Shown piece after piece: positions 62,625 through 64,000 of a stretch of DNA of 64,000 nucleotides. Origin of the DNA: Flavobacterium sp. N502536 (lineage in GTDB: Bacteria > Bacteroidota > Bacteroidia > Flavobacteriales > Flavobacteriaceae); the NCBI RefSeq assembly GCF_025947345.1, contig NZ_CP110011.1, forward strand, positions 3,720,001 through 3,784,000, in the 5' to 3' direction. Positions within the stretch are counted from its first letter, which is position 1, and each line of letters starts with the position of its first letter. Under the pieces are notes generated by a model, which saw nothing but the letters and a program-made list of their open reading frames with translations, did no database searches and was not told where the DNA came from. A program made the translations under genes and the position numbers.

Positions 62625-63302
62625 TTAATCTGCTTCCTTCAAATTCAGTTTTAATATACCAATTACAATCAGATATTGTGCCACAAGATAGGTAAGCATT
62701 ATAAAAAAGGAACTTTTTTCTATGGGAGCATGAAATTTATTAAACGCCAGGATACTATCAGAAAGAACAAATGAAACGGCTCCTGCCAGAACATAGAAAC
62801 TTCCTGGTTTTTTCCAGCTAAGCCCTCCGTTAAAAGCAAATAAAAGCATGGTAGAAATTACCGCAGCGTAGATAATTACCGGTATTCTTAATTCGCCCAG
62901 GTTTGGCATCAGAAACATAATCATTCCAATTAAATAAAAAGCGATAAGAAGGCTTCCGGCGCCGAACAGTACTTTGTTAATGTAGATGTCTCTTTTAGCT
63001 TGTTTGTTAAACAATACACAATACAGCAGGTGGGCAATCAGGAAAAAAAGGAGGCCCAGAATAAAGTAGATTTCGCCAATATCTGCAAAGAGCAAAATAA
63101 CATCACCCATCCAGGAGAATAATAATGCCCCCAAAAGGATTTTTCGGGTACGGAATTTTCGATTAAAATAAACGCCAAAGCCCAATAACGGTACTAAAAC
63201 AGGTTTTAAATACAAGTCTAAATTTTGATATTCCAGAAATAAAACAATTAGATATAAAATACTAAAAGCAATATAGGTTTTAAAAATAAAGGTATTTCTC
63301 AT
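62625..63302 (-). CDS. Lysoplasmalogenase, YhhN/TMEM86 family
   Basis: A 225-residue membrane protein with about eight helices. The YhhN pattern is visible: KPVLVPLLGFGVYF (about 32-45), LLFSWMGDVILLF with conserved SxxGD (about 60-72), and FVLSDSILAFNKFHAP (about 177-192) in the second half, the two acidic motifs of the family. Characterised members cleave the vinyl-ether bond of lysoplasmalogens to release an aldehyde. The gene starts seven bases after the stop of the sterol-desaturase-like gene, which strongly suggests joint function in ether-lipid breakdown. Confidence 0.88.
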   Translation of the reverse strand: MRNTFIFKTYIAFSILYLIVLFLEYQNLDLYLKPVLVPLLGFGVYFNRKFRTRKILLGALLFSWMGDVILLFADIGEIYFILGLLFFLIAHLLYCVLFNKQAKRDIYINKVLFGAGSLLIAFYLIGMIMFLMPNLGELRIPVIIYAAVISTMLLFAFNGGLSWKKPGSFYVLAGAVSFVLSDSILAFNKFHAPIEKSSFFIMLTYLVAQYLIVIGILKLNLKEAD

Positions 63303-63309
63303 AATCGTT

Positions 63310-64000
63310 TTATGAATTAACAGGTTGGTTTTGGTAGTTTTTAAAATCGATATTTACAAAGTAAATGGTGGCTAAAAAGGATAAGGTTAAATAAGTAAGA
63401 ATGATATAATTGAAATAAGGAAATACATTGTTTAAACCAAACCAGTCTCCGTAATAGCTTATAATTGCAATCACAATGCCAAAGCGCAACGCTTCCCAGA
63501 AAACCGCATATTTGCTTTTGTCCATTAGTTCGCTGTAACTGTAAATCGTAATCAGGATAAAAAAGCCGTAAATAAAGATGTTTGGCAATCCAATTTTGGC
63601 AATATTATCAAACAAATAAGTCACAAACAGCAAAGTGACTAACATTTGAGTTACCGACCAATAAATTAGTTTTTTAGAATTTTGAGTCCCATATTTATTA
63701 AAAGCAAAAACATTTTCGATTTTGGTTACCGGATATTTTTCTTCAAAATTCTCGGGCCTCCAGCCGGTTGGTTTAAACCAGATGGTGAGCCTGTCTTTCC
63801 AGTTTTCAGCACGCCAGGCATCTTTAATCAGCAAGGTCAAATGCTGGAAATTAATGCGGATAGGATTCCAGGTTTGTGCCGGTCTTGTAATACCAAAAAC
63901 AGGTGGAACATCGTCTAACTCTGCCTGAAAAGTACCAAAAAGCTTGTCCCAGAAAATAAAAATCTGAGAATGGTTTTTGTCTAAATATTCGGGATTTATA
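63310..64000 (-). CDS. Sterol desaturase/alkylglycerol monooxygenase-like protein, 5' end outside the window
   Basis: A partial frame, open to the window end, giving the last 229 residues. The N-terminal visible part INPEYLDKNHSQIFIFWDKL and then FGTFQAEL are the end of the fatty-acid hydroxylase domain: the NPEYLDKNHS-x-W-D-x-L-FGT segment is the family's last histidine region. Then come GITRPAQTWNPIRINFQHL and a C-terminal membrane part of three to four helices, as in alkylglycerol monooxygenase (TMEM195). The internal ATG at 63840 is not a real start. It is followed at seven bases by the lysoplasmalogenase gene. Confidence 0.85.
   Translation of the reverse strand, partial: INPEYLDKNHSQIFIFWDKLFGTFQAELDDVPPVFGITRPAQTWNPIRINFQHLTLLIKDAWRAENWKDRLTIWFKPTGWRPENFEEKYPVTKIENVFAFNKYGTQNSKKLIYWSVTQMLVTLLFVTYLFDNIAKIGLPNIFIYGFFILITIYSYSELMDKSKYAVFWEALRFGIVIAIISYYGDWFGLNNVFPYFNYIILTYLTLSFLATIYFVNIDFKNYQNQPVNS

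Overview
The window is A+T-rich chromosomal DNA from a member of the Bacteroidota, most likely Flavobacterium or a close relative. The evidence is a SusC/SusD pair with a propeller-HTH regulator, many lipoprotein and Sec signal peptides of the Flavobacteriia type, promoters with the Bacteroidetes -7 box TAnnTTTG, A-rich regions before start codons rather than Shine-Dalgarno sites, and intergenic repeats of a style I know from Flavobacterium. I see no rRNA, tRNA, CRISPR array, prophage or insertion sequence.

Layout. 24-4856 (minus): an envelope/phospholipid cluster rsfS, ftsH, a LUD-domain gene, cdsA, psd and an acyl-CoA-binding protein, with birA divergent. ftsH carries a one-base frameshift. 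5.7-9.0 kb: housekeeping and small genes, including the head-to-head pair pyrE/Nudix. 9.1-11.7 kb: a small accessory patch with an unknown gene, a decayed XRE-type regulator and a KAP P-loop NTPase. 11.8-18.2 kb: an M14 peptidase, then a MocR/GntR-aminotransferase regulator divergent from a cupin plus DapA-like aldolase pair, with an operator candidate between them, and a DbpA-like RNA helicase. 18.5-33.3 kb: mixed housekeeping (coaD, ddl, RluD-type synthase, ABC ATPase, sulfurtransferase, MscS channel, thioesterase, NhaP-type antiporter). 33.5-41 kb: dnaK, a lipoprotein, corA, and pta-ackA.

41.0-57.3 kb: a polysaccharide utilisation locus. A membrane propeller-HTH regulator is followed by SusC, SusD, a glycoamylase-type (GH144-like) glucanase and a GH3 beta-glucosidase. 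Next come a secreted glycerophosphodiesterase, a GH43 gene broken by a frameshift, and an M28 peptidase. The GH144 + GH3 pair points to beta-1,2-glucan. The glycerophosphodiesterase raises the idea that the real substrate is phosphoglycerol-decorated periplasmic glucan. 57.6-64 kb: a sensor kinase, a YiiX-like hydrolase, kdsA with an outer-membrane protein, small envelope genes, and a lysoplasmalogenase coupled to a sterol-desaturase/alkylglycerol-monooxygenase-like gene that runs off the window end, a probable ether-lipid degradation pair.

Most intergenic gaps hold short word repeats (7-9 bp units), often in inverted pairs that make long hairpins. One gap (21.81-21.89 kb) holds a G+C-richer element that folds into three consecutive hairpins and may be a structured RNA.
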